NCBI GenBank assembly: GCA_900239685.1
Contig: OENT01000450.1
Span: forward strand, 1-64,000
Length of the DNA: 64,000 bases
From: Rotaria macrura
Lineage: Eukaryota; Rotifera; Eurotatoria; Philodinida; Philodinidae
Direction of reading: 5' to 3'
In this document: piece after piece, positions 39,345 through 54,400 of the stretch
Numbering within the stretch: the stretch's first letter is position 1
How the letters are laid out: every line of letters starts with the position of its first letter
The notes under the pieces: model-generated
Database searches by the model: none
Told to the model about the DNA's origin: nothing
What the model saw: only the letters and a program-made list of their open reading frames with translations
Position numbers and translations under genes: made by a program

Positions 39345-42300
39345 CGAAATGAGAAGTATTTGTTATGAACAGTAGATGAATAAACGGAGATTAAAAAAAA
39401 CGGAAAATAAATTTGAAACTGTCGTACTATCATAATGGACGAGGAGAAGATAAGCCAGAACCGAAGATTTGCTTTTTCTTTGCGCAAAACGAAACCGATA
39501 CACATCTTGATTTTCTTTTTTTTTTCTCTCTCTCTATATGTTCACTTAGATTTCAAAACACTGAGAATAACAAAAATGATTTATTATTAATCTATTTCTT
39601 CATTTCTTATCATTGAAAACGACTATTAGGTTCTGTACATTTGTTTTGTTTTCTTTCTGTTGGTTTGTGTGGCGTGTTCTTTTTTTCTCTAATTTGTATG
39701 CGGTTAAAGAAAACAAAAGATACAAATTCATGTTGTTTGTATTTGTTTTGCGTGCACACCAATGTGTTGTATTGTATTGTGTTCTTGATGATGCTCTTTG
39801 TTTTTCTTTTACTTAAACATGAAAAATTTCAATCAACCAGAAATATATTGGTGTCAACTATTTCTAAGTCAGGCGCTGATATACAATGTGTATGACGTGA
39901 TCCTTGATATATGCACAGCGACATCGTAAGAAGAATCTATATTTTAAAAGTGAAGTTGGAACTATTAGAACTGAACATTTATCTAATGTTAAACTGTATC
40001 ATGATATACTATTTGTAAATTGATTGATTTGAATAATTCCGAACTACAGTGAGCTATAATTCTGCAAGATATCAAAGACATGACAAAGAGAATTTGTATA
40101 GCCGAGAATAAACTTCAGAAAAAATATTCGATAGTGATCAATCTATTTTTTATGTTGCATCATATCTTCGGAAATTCTCAAGATTCAATCAGAGGACATG
40201 GAAAACTTCTAGGTACCGTCAGAATTCATATATCTGTGGAGAGATTAAAGATATGTGCACATGGGTGGTTGCTACTCAGAATACAGATCGATGTTTGTTT
40301 TGTTATTTAGAATGAAATACTGAAGATAGGTATTAGCTTGCTAAGTCTAGCTCATATCCAGTCCGCCCTGTCTATATTCACATTCAATAGGTATAGCGCG
40401 ATGATTGTAGTTTCAAGCACACTTCAAAACCATACCCCACATTCATACTTCTACCTGCACACTGATCCATCTAAATAATATGTTAATGATCTTAAAACTA
40501 AACTTATGATATTAGATTGTTTTAATCGATCTCTTAATTATTAGTACTATTTTGAATCCGAAAATATTTTGTTCATGCGTCGTCCTATCCCAGTGCTGGG
40601 CGTATCCTGTTGAAACTATGATAGGGTTAGAAGGATTCGTTTGTATTAACTACTAATAGTGTAATACGATCAATAATTAAGATTGATTGTTCTGAAAGTT
40701 TCAACGACAGTGAAATATAATTTTCTTTGAGATATCTAATTACCATCAATAGCACTTCCGTAATTCATGATGGGCTACATTCATTGATCAAGTTTGATGG
40801 AAGATTAGTTATGTTAAAATGTGTTGGTTATACTCGATATTTTGAAAATCAGTAAAAATGTTCATCAGTCAAAGTTTCAACTGAAATTCTTTGTCGAAGA
40901 TGTTTTGATCGTATCTCATCGTCAATTGAAATTTCATGTGTTGTACAAAGACACAAATAAAACAATATTGTTCGACGTTTGCAACATATAAGACCTTATT
41001 ATTCTTAAGTTTTAGTTCTAGACACACGTGCCAATAGGAAGCTTTCAACTTTTGGAATATAATCGACAGTCAGAAGTGTTTTACAATGAGAGAGTTTCAA
41101 ATAATGTCTTTTTTCGTCATTCTCGTAAGAATATCAAGTTTTATACGTGGTTTCTTTTCATTATCAAGCAAAACATAGATCTTTGAAGTGAAAACTGTGC
41201 ATTGTAACACAGTTTGGATTCACTGTCGTCAACGACAAGATCATCTGAGCAATCATCTTTTAACAGCAAGTAACAAGTTCGGATCCTTTTCTAAGTTTCT
41301 TGTAGTCTTGTCGAAGTTTATTCGCAGTAAAGTCACGAGGGAAGTTACTGATCCATGCTAGGATAAATTTGTGTCTCAGACTAGTTACGCCGGTGAAAAA
41401 TATACTGTACATTTAGGGTATGTTTTCGTTATCAACTTGACGACTGAATTGAGTAAACAATCAATGGCATGAGATATGTCGATATTCTGTTAATTGAGAA
41501 GTATTTGATAATCTTCTATTAAAAAAAATCTATGTGAGTTATTTTCAATCTATTGAGATAACACTCATACCAGCTACATGTTTTTCGTTTACCACAATCT
41601 CTTTTGCATTTCAGAAAATGCTTAGAAGTATTTTCTCACAGTATTGTTTTATATATAGGGATACGAGACAAAGAAAAAATCTCAAATTTCCAAACGACGA
41701 ACTGTCACATGTTTTACATGCAGAAAAAATAACTCCATTAAGTAACTCAATTCTCTGTTTCAATAATGACACTTGATAATTATCTCAAGAACAACCAACT
41801 TTGATAGTAGTTCTTTAAGAATAGATTTTTGGCTCCAACTATGAATGATTATCGATAGTGTTTATCAAGCGAATTCGATTTATTGAGATGGAGTCAGTTT
41901 CAGTTATGATAATGTACAGCATCATCTATCATTAAAAATTGATCTAGTAAATGGCAGAAGCATGAGCACAGATGGGTTCTTTAACTAGCAAGAGAAGTCC
42001 AACTCAGTTGCGTTCAAATGTAATTTCACTGCATAGGTTTAAACAGATATGATGACTGTTAATTCGTTTCAGTACCAATGATTTCTTTAAAAAAATGAAG
42101 ATACCATTAAAGTGAATGATAAATAAGTTGGAGCTCATAGAAAAGCGCAAGCAATTTCAGTAATCGAGAAAATAATACAAAATTCTTAATGTGATTTCGC
42201 ACTTCAAAAGTTAAAATCATTGCAATTTCATGATGATATAAAATTTTCTGTTCATTTCGACGGTTAGTTTCATACTCAAAGTTAGACCAGATTCTAGAAA

Positions 42301-45300
42301 CGTTCCTCATTTTATTTATGTCTACTTGTCATCTAGGGATAATTAAATATCGTTGTCAAGATAATTCTTTTCAGTCATTTGAAAACATGTCAAAAGCTGA
42401 TTTACACCGAGTCATAACATTATCTTGATTTTCAGATTAAAAATCATTTCTTTTTGAATCAATGAATTGATAGTAGTTATTTTGAACCAATATCCATTCG
42501 TCAATGTCAATTTGTATTGAGATCACCAAAAGGTCAACTCTAAACTATGAACCTAGACTGATAATTCATTTGGTTTATTTTTCATGTTGCACTAAGCTTT
42601 CGTTCATGTTTATCATCCCAGTCGACAATGACTGTTGAGAACTGTTTGACACATCATGTTTTGTAATAGTACATCAATGAGAAAAGACTCGTTCGGAAAC
42701 TTTAATCAGTCGAACACATTTAACTTTCCATAGGTTTATACCACTAAATTAGAAATTGATTAATATGAAGTATAAGTTCAACTTCAAAAATCAAGTCATC
42801 ATGGTTTTTACTAATTTTTTCTTTTTATGTCGATTCAAATAACCATCTTCTTCTAAGAATGATCAATGAGCATTGAAATCAAACTAGTCTGAATCACAGT
42901 GTTCAAATAAAATGGACATCATGATCTTCTAAATGAAAGTTCTTTCTCAGTAATGCATCGACTTGTATAATAGACACGTGACTATTCTGATGATAATATT
43001 CTTCGAAATGATCAAGATTATTTTCTTCGTTCGAATTGTACAATATAATTATATGATTTATCTAAATAAAAATGACTTCTCTAATATGAATATAAGAGAT
43101 CAAAATTGTATTGATTCATAGTGACATATTGAGAGTAATTAAAAACAAAAACTTAAAGGCAAAAAGTTTTAATTACTATTTTCAAGAAGAAAGAATAGTA
43201 TTAAGATGATTGTCTCTGCCTGAAAAATTCTGAAGATGCATCAATTAAGAGTTCTAGTTGAATTCATACTGCGTCATTGTATGAAAAAGAATTCATTGAA
43301 TTCAAATGCAGAATTGTTGAAAATAAGTCATATGAACATGTGAAGAGTAAAAATGAAAATTTTAGCATGTAGAATTTTATTATTCAATCATATATTTATT
43401 GATGCATATGAATTTCTAGTGAGCTATCTCCACTGAAGAGTTGTGTTTTTCTTTACACTCACACGACTAATTTATGTACACCTAGATTTTTGTCGCAAAA
43501 AAAGACTGTTCCTTCCAAAAAACATCACAATGACATTCACAAAGGTCACATTTATTTCTGTTAGAATAATATTTTCAAGTATCATTTCATGAACAGTTTC
43601 AGACACTAGTACATAGATGACAAGTTAAAAGTAAAACAAGTGAACGATTTTAAAATAGAAATGAAAAAGGAGCATCATACTAGCATGTGTTATTAATAAA
43701 TAATTACTGTATTTAACAATTATTTTGTTTTCTCTTAATGAATTTACAACGTATTCATGAGCAATGTCTTTGATCAATAATTCATTGTCCATTGATTATT
43801 TTATTTCTTGTGAAAAAATATTTATGTAGAATATCTAATGATATTTTATCTCATAATAAGATTTCAGTGTTGCGTACTATTCTCATCGACGATTGATATT
43901 TAGCATTAAACACCATACAAAAAAAAAGAAGTAATCTGAATATTCTAAGATTTGATAATGTTTCATTCTAATCTTGAGATTATAAGTACATATTTATTTC
44001 CGATGAAGAAATATTATCGAATGATTCGATGTAGAAAAATCTTAAGAACTTATATTTGATAACATGATTCTTTCTGTTTCTATTGTACGTATTGATCTTT
44101 TATTTATTTATTTTTTGTTTGCGTGACGATAATTTCAACATATATTTTTATAGAAAATATGATACTACAGATGAATTAGTTTTTCTTGGCATAGTATCTG
44201 AATTAAAAAGGAACAAAAATCATTATTTCTAATTTTCTTCGTGTTTCCTTTATACTACCTACGACTACATTTATAATTCAGAATTGTTTTCGATGTAATA
44301 TTATTGATGCATGTTTATAAAAAAAAAAAGAAGCTATGTCAAATTGACTTATATTACACACGGAATATGTCATGATGTGTAATAGAACACATTTGATAGA
44401 TTGAAGATCGATCGTACGATTATATATTCTAAAAATCAAATCCATGAGAAGTTTGTTCTTTTTTTATTCTAAAATGACGACTAAAGAGTCGTTGGAAAGC
44501 AATATCTTCAATGCAAAAGAAATGGAACACAGCAGTGAATTAAGTCAAATAGAGAATACATTTCGAATGTAATCATGTAAAAATCTGCATAATATATTTT
44601 AGCCATCATACATTTTCAATGGTATTTATTAAATGTATATATTTATTTGGTAAATGAAATATTGTTTTTTTTCGTATAATATAACAAAACAGATCAACAA
44701 TCTTCTTGCAAATAGAATATGATCGACTTTTGAAATGATTATCTGATATATCTAAGTTGCATTCAAACATCGAACACTTCATGATGAAAAACTTCTATCT
44801 TTATGAATATGAAGAATTGTTGCAATAGCTTTGACAATGAGAATTCGTAGTTGGATAAATTTTATATTAAAAAAAATTATCTTGAATATTGAAGAATACA
44901 TTGTTGAATTCTTTCTACTCATGTATTAAGAACACCATAGAAAAGAGGTAAATTAAGTTGTAACTTGGTGTGCATGAGATATCAACCAGATGTATTTTTT
45001 TGTCATATAAGTTGTTTGTCATTGAAAGGAATGATTTGCAGTAGACATGTTTCATTTTGATGCATTAAATACATAATCTTTCGAATTCATTATATAGTAA
45101 ACAAAGTTTGAAAGAAGACTACGTTCTTCACAGAGGTATTCAAGCATGATTTATTTAACAAGAATTACTTACACTATGAGATCAATAGGAAATTACTTGT
45201 TGTTCACTAATATACAGATTTCTTTTTACGCCTCATTCAAAAGAGAATTGAATTTATGATGACATGTACATGAAAATGTTTTTATAAAGATAAAAGGGAA

Positions 45301-48300
45301 TGACAATGAAACTTGGTGAGTCATTTTAATACGTTAGCATTAGTAATAGTATCAAACAAAAAAGAAAATACTCCCACATCTTTCATTAATCATCCATTAT
45401 TATAATTATACTGGCATTCTTTCAACATTTTTCTTTCCGTATAATGTCACTAGTTGAGTTATATCATTTCCTATCTTAAAATTAATTAATTATAACATAC
45501 AATTAATCTAGTAAAATGGTCCAGAGCGACGATCTGGTTTCAAAGTTACGTAACAGTGACTTCTACTTCAAGATAGTTGTGAGGGAATTGAAACAAACGA
45601 GAATAAGATAAAAAAAACAAATAGTTCCATAAAACAATTTTTTCAAGTTCAATATAATTGAGTCTATCAATCGGAATTAAACTCGATGATCTTTTAATAA
45701 TAGAAATATTAGAAATATCCAAAGAGGAAATTGAATCTATTCTGGAAACTGGGCAATTTTCATTTTAAAGTACACCAGAGATAAATTGGAATATCGATAA
45801 TGTTTCTAGCTGCATAGTTACAAACGAATATTACACAAAATGAGTGATGTTTTTCAAATTTTTTAATATTAGTTTAATAGTGTCTGATAGATCGTAATGT
45901 TAGATGATATAAGTTTTACATATGATTTACTGTATGTCATGAATTGTAAAAGTTCATTCAAGGTTAAATGAAAAATTTTGCTTTTCTTCTATAAGTAAAA
46001 TACAAAATCTAACAAGAAAGCACAATCTAAACTACGGTTCCGCTGTGAAATTTATTTTAACTGATTAAAAAGAATAATATTTTTCTGTTGGGTACGATTC
46101 TCTATATATTTCTCTTTGCTGAACAACAATTCTGATCTTTTAGAAATCATTTCTTTGTGTTAAAGGAAAACATAATAATTAGTTTCTTTTTTTTTTGCAT
46201 CTAGCGTTCGTTTTTTTGACTGTCAAATGTAACAAACTTTGAAGCAGATCATAACATTCTACAAGGAAGATAGAATGACATTTGCACAAATTGAAATCAT
46301 CACAGGATATTAAGCATACGTCTTAAAACTATGACACAAGACGTACAATTAAAATTGAAGTTAGTACAAAAATGCAATACCAATTTAAGAAAAATCTTGC
46401 TCGATAAACAAAAATAAACAACTGTGTATCTATGTTACTATGAATATGAACGGTAGATACACTTGAATTGTTATTGAAGATATTTACTACTTCAATTTTG
46501 AAGCCCTAGAATCTTTAGCGTTGAAGTTATTTCATGATTAATGTTGAAATTCAACTATTCTATGAAGTCTAGGTATATTTGATATTTCAAAAATTGTAGC
46601 ATACGTGCATATATGAATGGTTGTTTTCTAAGAAAAACACTTTTCTTAATTGCAATATGGCAAGCAATACTTTCATGATTTCAAGTAACAGTTGACTCAT
46701 TTGTTTTTGTTTTCGTAATGAAAATAAATATAAAAGAGAGAATTAACAATTTGCTTAGAATGCTTTGCTGCTTTGCATTGAGAGGATCTAGAAAAATATG
46801 TTTAGAAGATGAAATAATTTCTGAAAAAATCAAAGAATCATCACTGCAGTCTGTTCAGAGGAAATACGGTGATCTCTTCAATGTTGTTTTACGACTAACT
46901 AGTAGATTGTACTTCGCTGCTTCGAAAGAATAATCATTAGTTGTAGAAATGAATTCATCTGTTTCATCGCTGCAAGATTTCTCAAAATTCTTGTTTTGTC
47001 TTGCTATTAATTAGTCATTGCTTCATTATTGTTATTTTTTTCTTTTAATTTAACTCTAGTGAGTATATTTTTGATTATTTGACATATCGAGCTAACCGGT
47101 AACTGGCATTGTTTGATACATTTATTCTTTTCAGGGACGTTTTAACATTCAACTAGTCATATATCCTGTGACGTCAAGATTTGGTATTGAATATTTTCTC
47201 AGTATATTATATATGTAAATTAATGCATATGCATCAAATAATGAAACTAGCAAATGAACATATATCATGAATCATATCATTCTTGAAATTTTATATAAAA
47301 ATCGTTATTTGCAAAAATACACGGTTTCCCCATTCTAATTATAATACACACGTTGGAACTATTCTAGAATATTTCATTCATCGTGACTTTTAATTACCAA
47401 TAGAAAGTAGGAAAGAAGTCTCGTGATGTTGATATTTGGCACATTGAACCGATAGGTGAAAAAACCCACACAAAAAACGTCGACTTAATTCTATACTTAA
47501 GATTTGCGTGAGCTCTCAAGACAGCACGAGCAGATATAATGTCATTTTTTATTTTTCTGTATGTTTTCCATTGTATCTTAAAATAGAAGTATACATCTTG
47601 AAATTTTCCTATAGAATAGTTTTCTTCCACAAATTTAGACCAGAGATTCTATATTTAAATTCGTTGTATGGAAAATATCAAGCATAAAATCAAATTATTA
47701 TCGGAAGGTTCTAAAAATAGTCAAGCGAATCAATTCATATTAGATCTACCTATGTTGACAATAGAAAACAAGATACATGATGCCTTAGAAGTTTATTGAT
47801 GTGAAAAACAAATGACTCTTCGACTGAATTTTAATGAGATTTCTTCTTGTTTTTTTTCCTTTAGATAATGGAATATTCTAGAACATTTCATTTGTCTCTC
47901 ATAAATTCCAAACATCCTAAAATTCTTAATCATGAAAATTAACAACTATAGATATGAATCGTTGTATATTGACTACTAACGAATAATAAGAACCCAACAT
48001 CCAATTTATATATATATATATATATATGTTTTCATCAGTTAATGTCATGCAAAATATGAGACAATATTGTTTTTGTTGTATTTATTTTATTAATATTGAC
48101 AAAATTTTACCACTTGACGTGACAACGAAAAAAAAAACAAGAGAAACGAGTTCACCGGTAGATTGTGCGCAGGTGTTTTCTTATGTACTAATTACACACA
48201 ACATCGAGAACGAAAACAAACTACAGACCATAAGCTAATAAGATTTAATGTTAATGCGGAAAAGAAAACAACAAAAGAAATTAAAATGCTCCAGGCTTTT

Positions 48301-48472
48301 TGATTTCGAAAATAATAATACTTTTGGAAATACATATTATAATCTCAGACCCGCTGTGACAAAAAATACAAGGAAAGAAAAATCAAAACAATGAAAATTC
48401 CTGCGCAATCTTAAATATGTCAATTCTCGTCTTTTTAATGCAGCATCTACCGCTAACATCATTATCGAAAAT
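39345..48472. other. long gene-poor stretch
   Basis: About 9 kb between the 3' ends of two convergent genes. The first 100 bp is 3' UTR of the RBM15-type gene; 39.5-39.8 kb is T-rich. Frames up to 88 codons, such as 40080-40310, 41534-41776, 46718-46933 and 47394-47630 (minus), match no family I know and are not flanked by convincing splice sites. A TA microsatellite lies at 48006-48027. Confidence 0.5.
48006..48027. repeat. (TA)n microsatellite
   Basis: A 22-base TA run about 450 bp beyond the bHLH-PAS stop codon. Confidence 0.85.
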
Positions 48473-50738
48473 TTAAACTTCATTAATAAGTGCGTCGATA
48501 CTTGCTAATTCTTGTTCAAGTTGATATTTCATATATGTATCATCGATTATGTTCTTTGACCAATATTGCATTCCCATTTTGGTTGAACATTGATCGTATT
48601 CATTTTCAAATAGTCGTGGTGGTTCATCATCGAATATGAATGGTGCAACAACATTTGAAAGTGATCGAGCAAATGGTGATAGTTGTTGTTGATGACAAAA
48701 TTCATTGTTATTAACATTTTCATTGACAAGAAGACCCATGGCAAGTGTTGGACTGTGAGCCATGATCGTATCTTCGCTCGTTCTTGGCATAGTTGGTGAT
48801 ACTAATTAAATTTTAAAGATAAAACTAGAAAGATGCCACAAGTTACATGCTCTGTACATACCAAGATTGACTTGTTCGATTTTGATTATTTTATCTTCTA
48901 CTTCAGTTTCTGTTTGAACATATTTCATGTATTCATTTCTAATCGATGGACTAATAGAAGAAGAGTTTCAAAAAAAGAACCATGTCGAAATGTATTGCAG
49001 GAAAAGAAAGAAAGAAAGCAACGTACTCGATTAATTGAGCAACAATTGAATATTTAATCGATTTTGATCGTCGTTCACGAGTTGGTCGTATTTGACATAA
49101 AAATGTCAAACGGCTATCACCATTCTTTGAATACATATCAATAATGTCGCGAACATGTGTTGGTTGTTGTACTGATACAGAAGTAGGAAGCGATAAAAAA
49201 TAAATAAATTCTTATTGAATAAAATAAAAGATGAATTACTTACGATGTGCTTGTAGAATAGTTTCGAATTTTTCTAAATCTTCCGTTGGCAAATATCGTC
49301 CGATCCAATTGCCGATGATTTCATTTCTTGCATAACCAAGTATATCTTTAACACTAAGAAACGAAAAGTTAATTTTAGAGACAAATAGAAATATATAGAT
49401 GGATATTATCAAATATTTTTAGAATCGATCACTTACGTTGATGATACCATACAAACTGTCATATCATCATTCAGTGTTAATTTAATCATTGTATTATTAA
49501 TGAGTGGTATTTGTGATGAACTCGTTCCATTTACAGTACGAGACACCAAAGCTTCACAACGTGCAATAAATAAACGATCATAATTTGCATTATGACATGA
49601 ATAAAAGTGGCCAGCCAATGTAATTGTCTAGAATGAAGTTCGTTGATATGGAATAAATAGAAAAATGTTCTTTTACCTTAATATCTTCTCGTGTTCGACT
49701 CGGACGTTTCCCCTTCGGCAAACGTAGAGTACAAACCAAGCGATGTTCTTTATCGATTGAATCCTTCGATGATTCAAGGATTGCTCGTAATTTTTCACCA
49801 TCATCTTTATCAAGACATTCGTAAATATTCATACATTGAGTATATAAAGAACGCTAAAAATGAAGTATTTTTATGTCTATTTGCAAGAAAGATTAGTCTA
49901 CCATAGTTTTATTTAAATGATGTTCGACTTCATCACTCATAACTACGATACGGCCATCAGTACGAAGAACGAGAACAAATTCGCCATTCTTCACATTTGT
50001 GTGAATGCCTCGTACAAGTTCAATATCACCTAAAATACAACAACAAAAATAATTAAATATTAAGAGGAAAACTAATAAAGTGTAAAATCAGATGTATTAC
50101 GTGAGTATTCAACGCCATTGAGATATCTATCTTTGACGAAACGTGCGTTTGTAAGACCCAGAATTTCATTTTTATTTTTTCGTCCACCTATGCGTACAAT
50201 TTCACGCTCGCCGGGTCGTCGCATTAATGTCGCTTCGTATAATTTATTAATTATTGCATTCGTATCATCACGACGTTTTCGAAATGGCTAAATTAAAATA
50301 AACTGTAATGTTTTCTTTTATCTATTGAAAATCTAAACTTGAAGATGATGTTCTAAGAAAGTGAAAAGTGCATGGAAAAAATTGTATTAATATTTAAGTC
50401 TGTAGATTAAATGAACCTAAGTATTCTCTTACTAACCAAGAAAGAACTATGTAGAAACAATGTGAGATATTCTTTTCTCCATTGGTCAATACTTTTGTTT
50501 TCTTTTTCTATTTTGAATCGTAGATTAACTCGTATAAATATTCATGTGAAAAACAGGAAGTGAAACAAAGAATTAGAATATCTACAAATAACCGTATTAC
50601 CTTACTACCATCGAATTCTTTTTGTTGTCGGCCATTAACCAAATTGAAATATTCCGAATCATTTGTCGAGCCAGTCGATAGATCATAGAAAGAATTTTGA
50701 TCGTGTTGTTCATATTTGAAATATGAATGTACAGACAT
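48473..50738 (-). CDS. bHLH-PAS transcription factor, NPAS4/Dysfusion-like
   Basis: bHLH-PAS proteins dimerise through HLH and PAS domains and bind DNA in the nucleus. Nine exons (minus): 50738-50601, 50287-50101, 50029-49902, 49853-49677, 49627-49437, 49353-49244, 49171-49027, 48950-48862, 48801-48473; all phases agree, 497 residues. The basic region and helix 1 are FRKRRDDTNAIINKLYE (about 48-64), helix 2 KNEILGLTNARFVKDRY (about 87-103). PAS-A runs about 119-237 (FVLVLRTDGRIVVMSDEVEH ... MNIYECLDKDD ... ITLAGHFYSC) and PAS-B about 250-357 (VKDILGYARNEIIG, LPTEDLEKF). The order QGDSIYDIID-like, then RGRF-like, then ARCEAL matches NPAS4/Dysfusion best by eye, and like NPAS4 the basic region lacks the E-box glutamate. 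The loop between helices is long (PGEREIVRIGGRKN). The C-terminal 105 residues (from about 393) are low in homology and would be the transactivation part. Met/Gce or CLOCK kinship is not excluded. No AATAAA lies close after the stop. Confidence 0.8.
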
Positions 50739-50884
50739 GTTGCTGTTATTGTTGTTGTAAGATTGCTTCGAAATTTTACAAGGGATGATCGCCTGCGATA
50801 TGATAATAGGAGAAAACTCTGCCGCCAGCAGCAGAGAACCAACTGTCGTTGAATGAGTTTAATGCACAAGTGCAAGTTGTTAGA

Positions 50885-50955
50885 AAGCAACTTTTCTCTC
50901 TTGTTCTCTCGCTCTCGCTCTTTCATATTTTTCTCTTTTTTCTCTACTCGCCTCT
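50885..50955 (-). promoter_or_regulatory. GAGA-type purine tract upstream of bHLH-PAS gene
   Basis: On the minus strand, about 150-220 bp ahead of the ATG at 50738, there is a long purine run with GAGCGAGAGCGAGAGAAC and several further GAGA/AGAAA units. GAGA tracts are common promoter elements in animals. No TATA box or transcription start could be fixed, so the regulatory role is inferred from position alone. Confidence 0.3.
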
Positions 50956-51441
50956 ACTTGTTTTTGTAAAGTCAATATGCTCTTAGTTTTCTTTCTAATT
51001 CTCTTTCCTTTTTCTTTTACATAGACTAATAAGTATATTATATTTTTTACTGGCATGCATGTCTGTTCGGGGACTTCCGTACTCTTTCTGTCTCGTATAT
51101 GATTGGCGACAATGTTGCACAGGTAGCCAAGAAAAAATAATAGTGCAAAGGTAAAGAAAGATAACATTCACAAAGTTTTTTTTTCTTCTTCTCCTATTTT
51201 TCATGATTAGCTATAAGCATTTACAATTGCGCAGTTACCAATGTAAATATAGAAAATAGGCTCAATAGAAAGAAAAGAGGAAAGATGTCTAATATTTTGC
51301 ATAATGAACATTTTCTTTTTTGTTTTTTCTTATTGACTAATAAAAATATAAACCTTATCTTTACTTTTAATACCATATTACGAGAAAATGTTAAAATTAA
51401 CATGTAAGATATTTTGATTGATTAATATGAAAACATTTTCA

Positions 51442-51465
51442 ATCATCATCATCATCATCATCATC
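51442..51465. repeat. (CAT)n microsatellite
   Basis: Eight perfect ATC/CAT trinucleotides, with no long reading frame around them. Confidence 0.9.
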
Positions 51466-54400
51466 TGACAGTTCGATAAATATATATATTTATATTTACA
51501 CCTTTTTATTAGATTCATATAACTCATCCGTGATCTTTCCGAGAAAAAAGTTCTAAACATTTTTCAAAAAAATAAGCATACATTCAAGTATGTTTTAAGA
51601 AAGTTGAGATAGATATGTCTGCATCAAAGTTTTCTATTTTAATCTAATAAAAAAAAAAAGAAACTATCTATTCAAATTGATTTGGATAAACCAGTGTGCA
51701 ACAATTTGTATAATGTAGAATAGGATTAGCATGCATATTCCTAATCTCTATAAAACAAAGCTTTAATTAACTAAGTTGAATTGTTCTTTTATATGTTAAA
51801 ACACATGGAGAAATTCTATGTGATCATAAATGAAGAATAGAAATTTAAGACAAAACATTCATGTCGAAAGAAGATTATATTCAAAAATAATTTCTGCTTT
51901 TACATAAAATATTGCATGGTTTTGAAAGCATTTATTTACATGCTAACAGTACAATAATTTATTAAGATTCTTTTTTACATATTTCATGCATACAAAGTGG
52001 TTTTAATAAACAATGTAGCTTCGTAGATGTTGAAGATCATTTTACAAACGATTACATTCTGAAATGAGAATTGAAGTCGTGCATAAAAATAAAAACTAAC
52101 TAAACATCTAATTAATCGAGCATATGCTGATAAATTTTTTTTAAGTAAATAATATCAGTTACCAATCTTGCGGATGTTAGTTTTGTTGATCGATATTTGT
52201 TGTTATTTTATATAAAAATGATTATGAGTATTTATATACTTTTCCGATAAAATATCAGAAACATTTATAAATATCCAATTTTCTAAATTCATAGAATAAT
52301 GATTTTTTAAAATAATAACAAAAATATCATTATTACACAACAAAGATGAATAATATGTATTGAGTTGAATTAAAAATACACACATGTAAAACTATGAGCA
52401 TATGTTACCATTGTGCAAGAGAAGACTGTGAAAAATTGTGTTTGTTCATTCAATTTTGCTTTTTTAATTAACGTCGATAATCTATTATGTCATTATTTCT
52501 ATGATGTTTTAATAAAAGATAAATTCAAGTTTTCTATTTGAATTTTTTCTCGTGCAAAAGCTAATTTTTGCTTGCAATTTGGCTGATGAAACAGTTCTAT
52601 AAAAGAATATCAACTTATTAATTGATACTCAATTTAATCAATCTAAATTCCATTTTCAAATAATACAGGTATTCAAAAGATTAAAACCTTGTCTTTCACA
52701 TATTATATTTATCCTCGATTAAATTTAAAATTTACTGTAAAAAGTAATTTTTAATGAAAATATTCTAGGGTGGTGTATATGCGATCCTTTGTCAAATAAA
52801 TGTCATCCGGCTTATTTGCATTTGTCTCACTATAGTATTTCAATGAAAATATCAAAATATTAATTTACACAGCCGACTACGATTTCGTTTGTTAAAGAAT
52901 AATATTCGAAATGCTATGTACTTCATATATACGTGCTCTATTTAATAATAGATGTAGCTGGCAAATATACCTATGAATTAGTTAGTCTTTTGTTCTCATT
53001 TATATCTACACTCAAAATAATCAATACGTTTATTTCTAACATTGTTTAGAATAGATAAAATAAAGAAGAAAATCGCATCACTTTTTACATATCAAGTAAT
53101 TCATTAGCCTTTCTCAATAATTCTTTGAACTGCATACATTCAATCTTATAGTTTGATGAATTTTTAGAATTACTGACTTATACGATAGTTTCAATAAACT
53201 TAAATAACAAATATCATTTTGATTTCAATGATATATCATGATTCGAGAAGATTGCTATGAATCACAGTTATTATACATTGAAGAATGCAGAAATTCATAA
53301 AAGTAGACTAGTTCATATTGCGAATGCTTTCTCATGATAGATCTAGATTGCTATTGTGAACATTGATGATTTTACACATGGTAATCAACTTAATGTTGAT
53401 GAAAATATCAATGGATTGATAGTAGCAAAGTGAATTATTCCTATGGGTTATAGTTCAACAAGGAAATGAAAAATATAAATGATGAATAAGATAGTTTTAA
53501 CAATAACAATAAAGTAAAAGATACTATCGCCGTAGGATGATTGAGTATTTGAAAGATCAAAAGTTGATTTCTTCATGTATGCATGCTTGTTTGACGAATA
53601 ATGATGATTGCAGTTGGCTTCTTTCCATAGAAGTTTTTTTTCGAAAACAAGAAAAAACTACTCTTGGTATCATACAATGATATGCGTATATTTTTTATAT
53701 CATGATAATGAAAGGAAACAACGTGATGGTAAACAATAAAATCTGCTGGAAAACTGAAAATTCAAGTGTGAAAAAAGAAATGATGTTGACGTCAGTTTTT
53801 ATGTATAGTTATTACGAAAGATAATGAAATCTATCGCTAGTTCATTTATAAATAATTGACTATCATCAAAGTTAAACTTAAATGAGACTAAGCGTCATTC
53901 GATGATTGAAAACATGTTTAGACAATGCCTAAAACATTCAAAAGCATGTGAAATCATTACACTGTTTCTAAAATCGTAGCGTACTAAGAACGATGGAACT
54001 CTCAATAAAATCGAGGTAGTCGTATAGTATTACTTTGATGAATGAAGAATGTTAAATATAAATATTGGTCTTGGAAGCCTAGAGGTGACATTTTAATAAT
54101 ATTTTATATTTTATGGCTAAACGAATTATTGATGTTTATTTTCTACAAGTAAAGGTTTCTTTTATCTTTAACTTTTTTTTATTTTATAAAGGAAAATATA
54201 GATAAAGGGTCAAACCTTAAAATATAATACACTTTAATTAATTATTGGTGAGTTAAACAAAAGATGTATTTTGCCTATACTGCTGTCCAATGGAAGAGCA
54301 TATTAACTTTAGTCACGTAGCTAAGTGTGTGCTGCAAGCGAGTGAATACCGAGATGACAAATGAAATTAGTTATTTCATGTATATGCATTTTTGTTGTGC

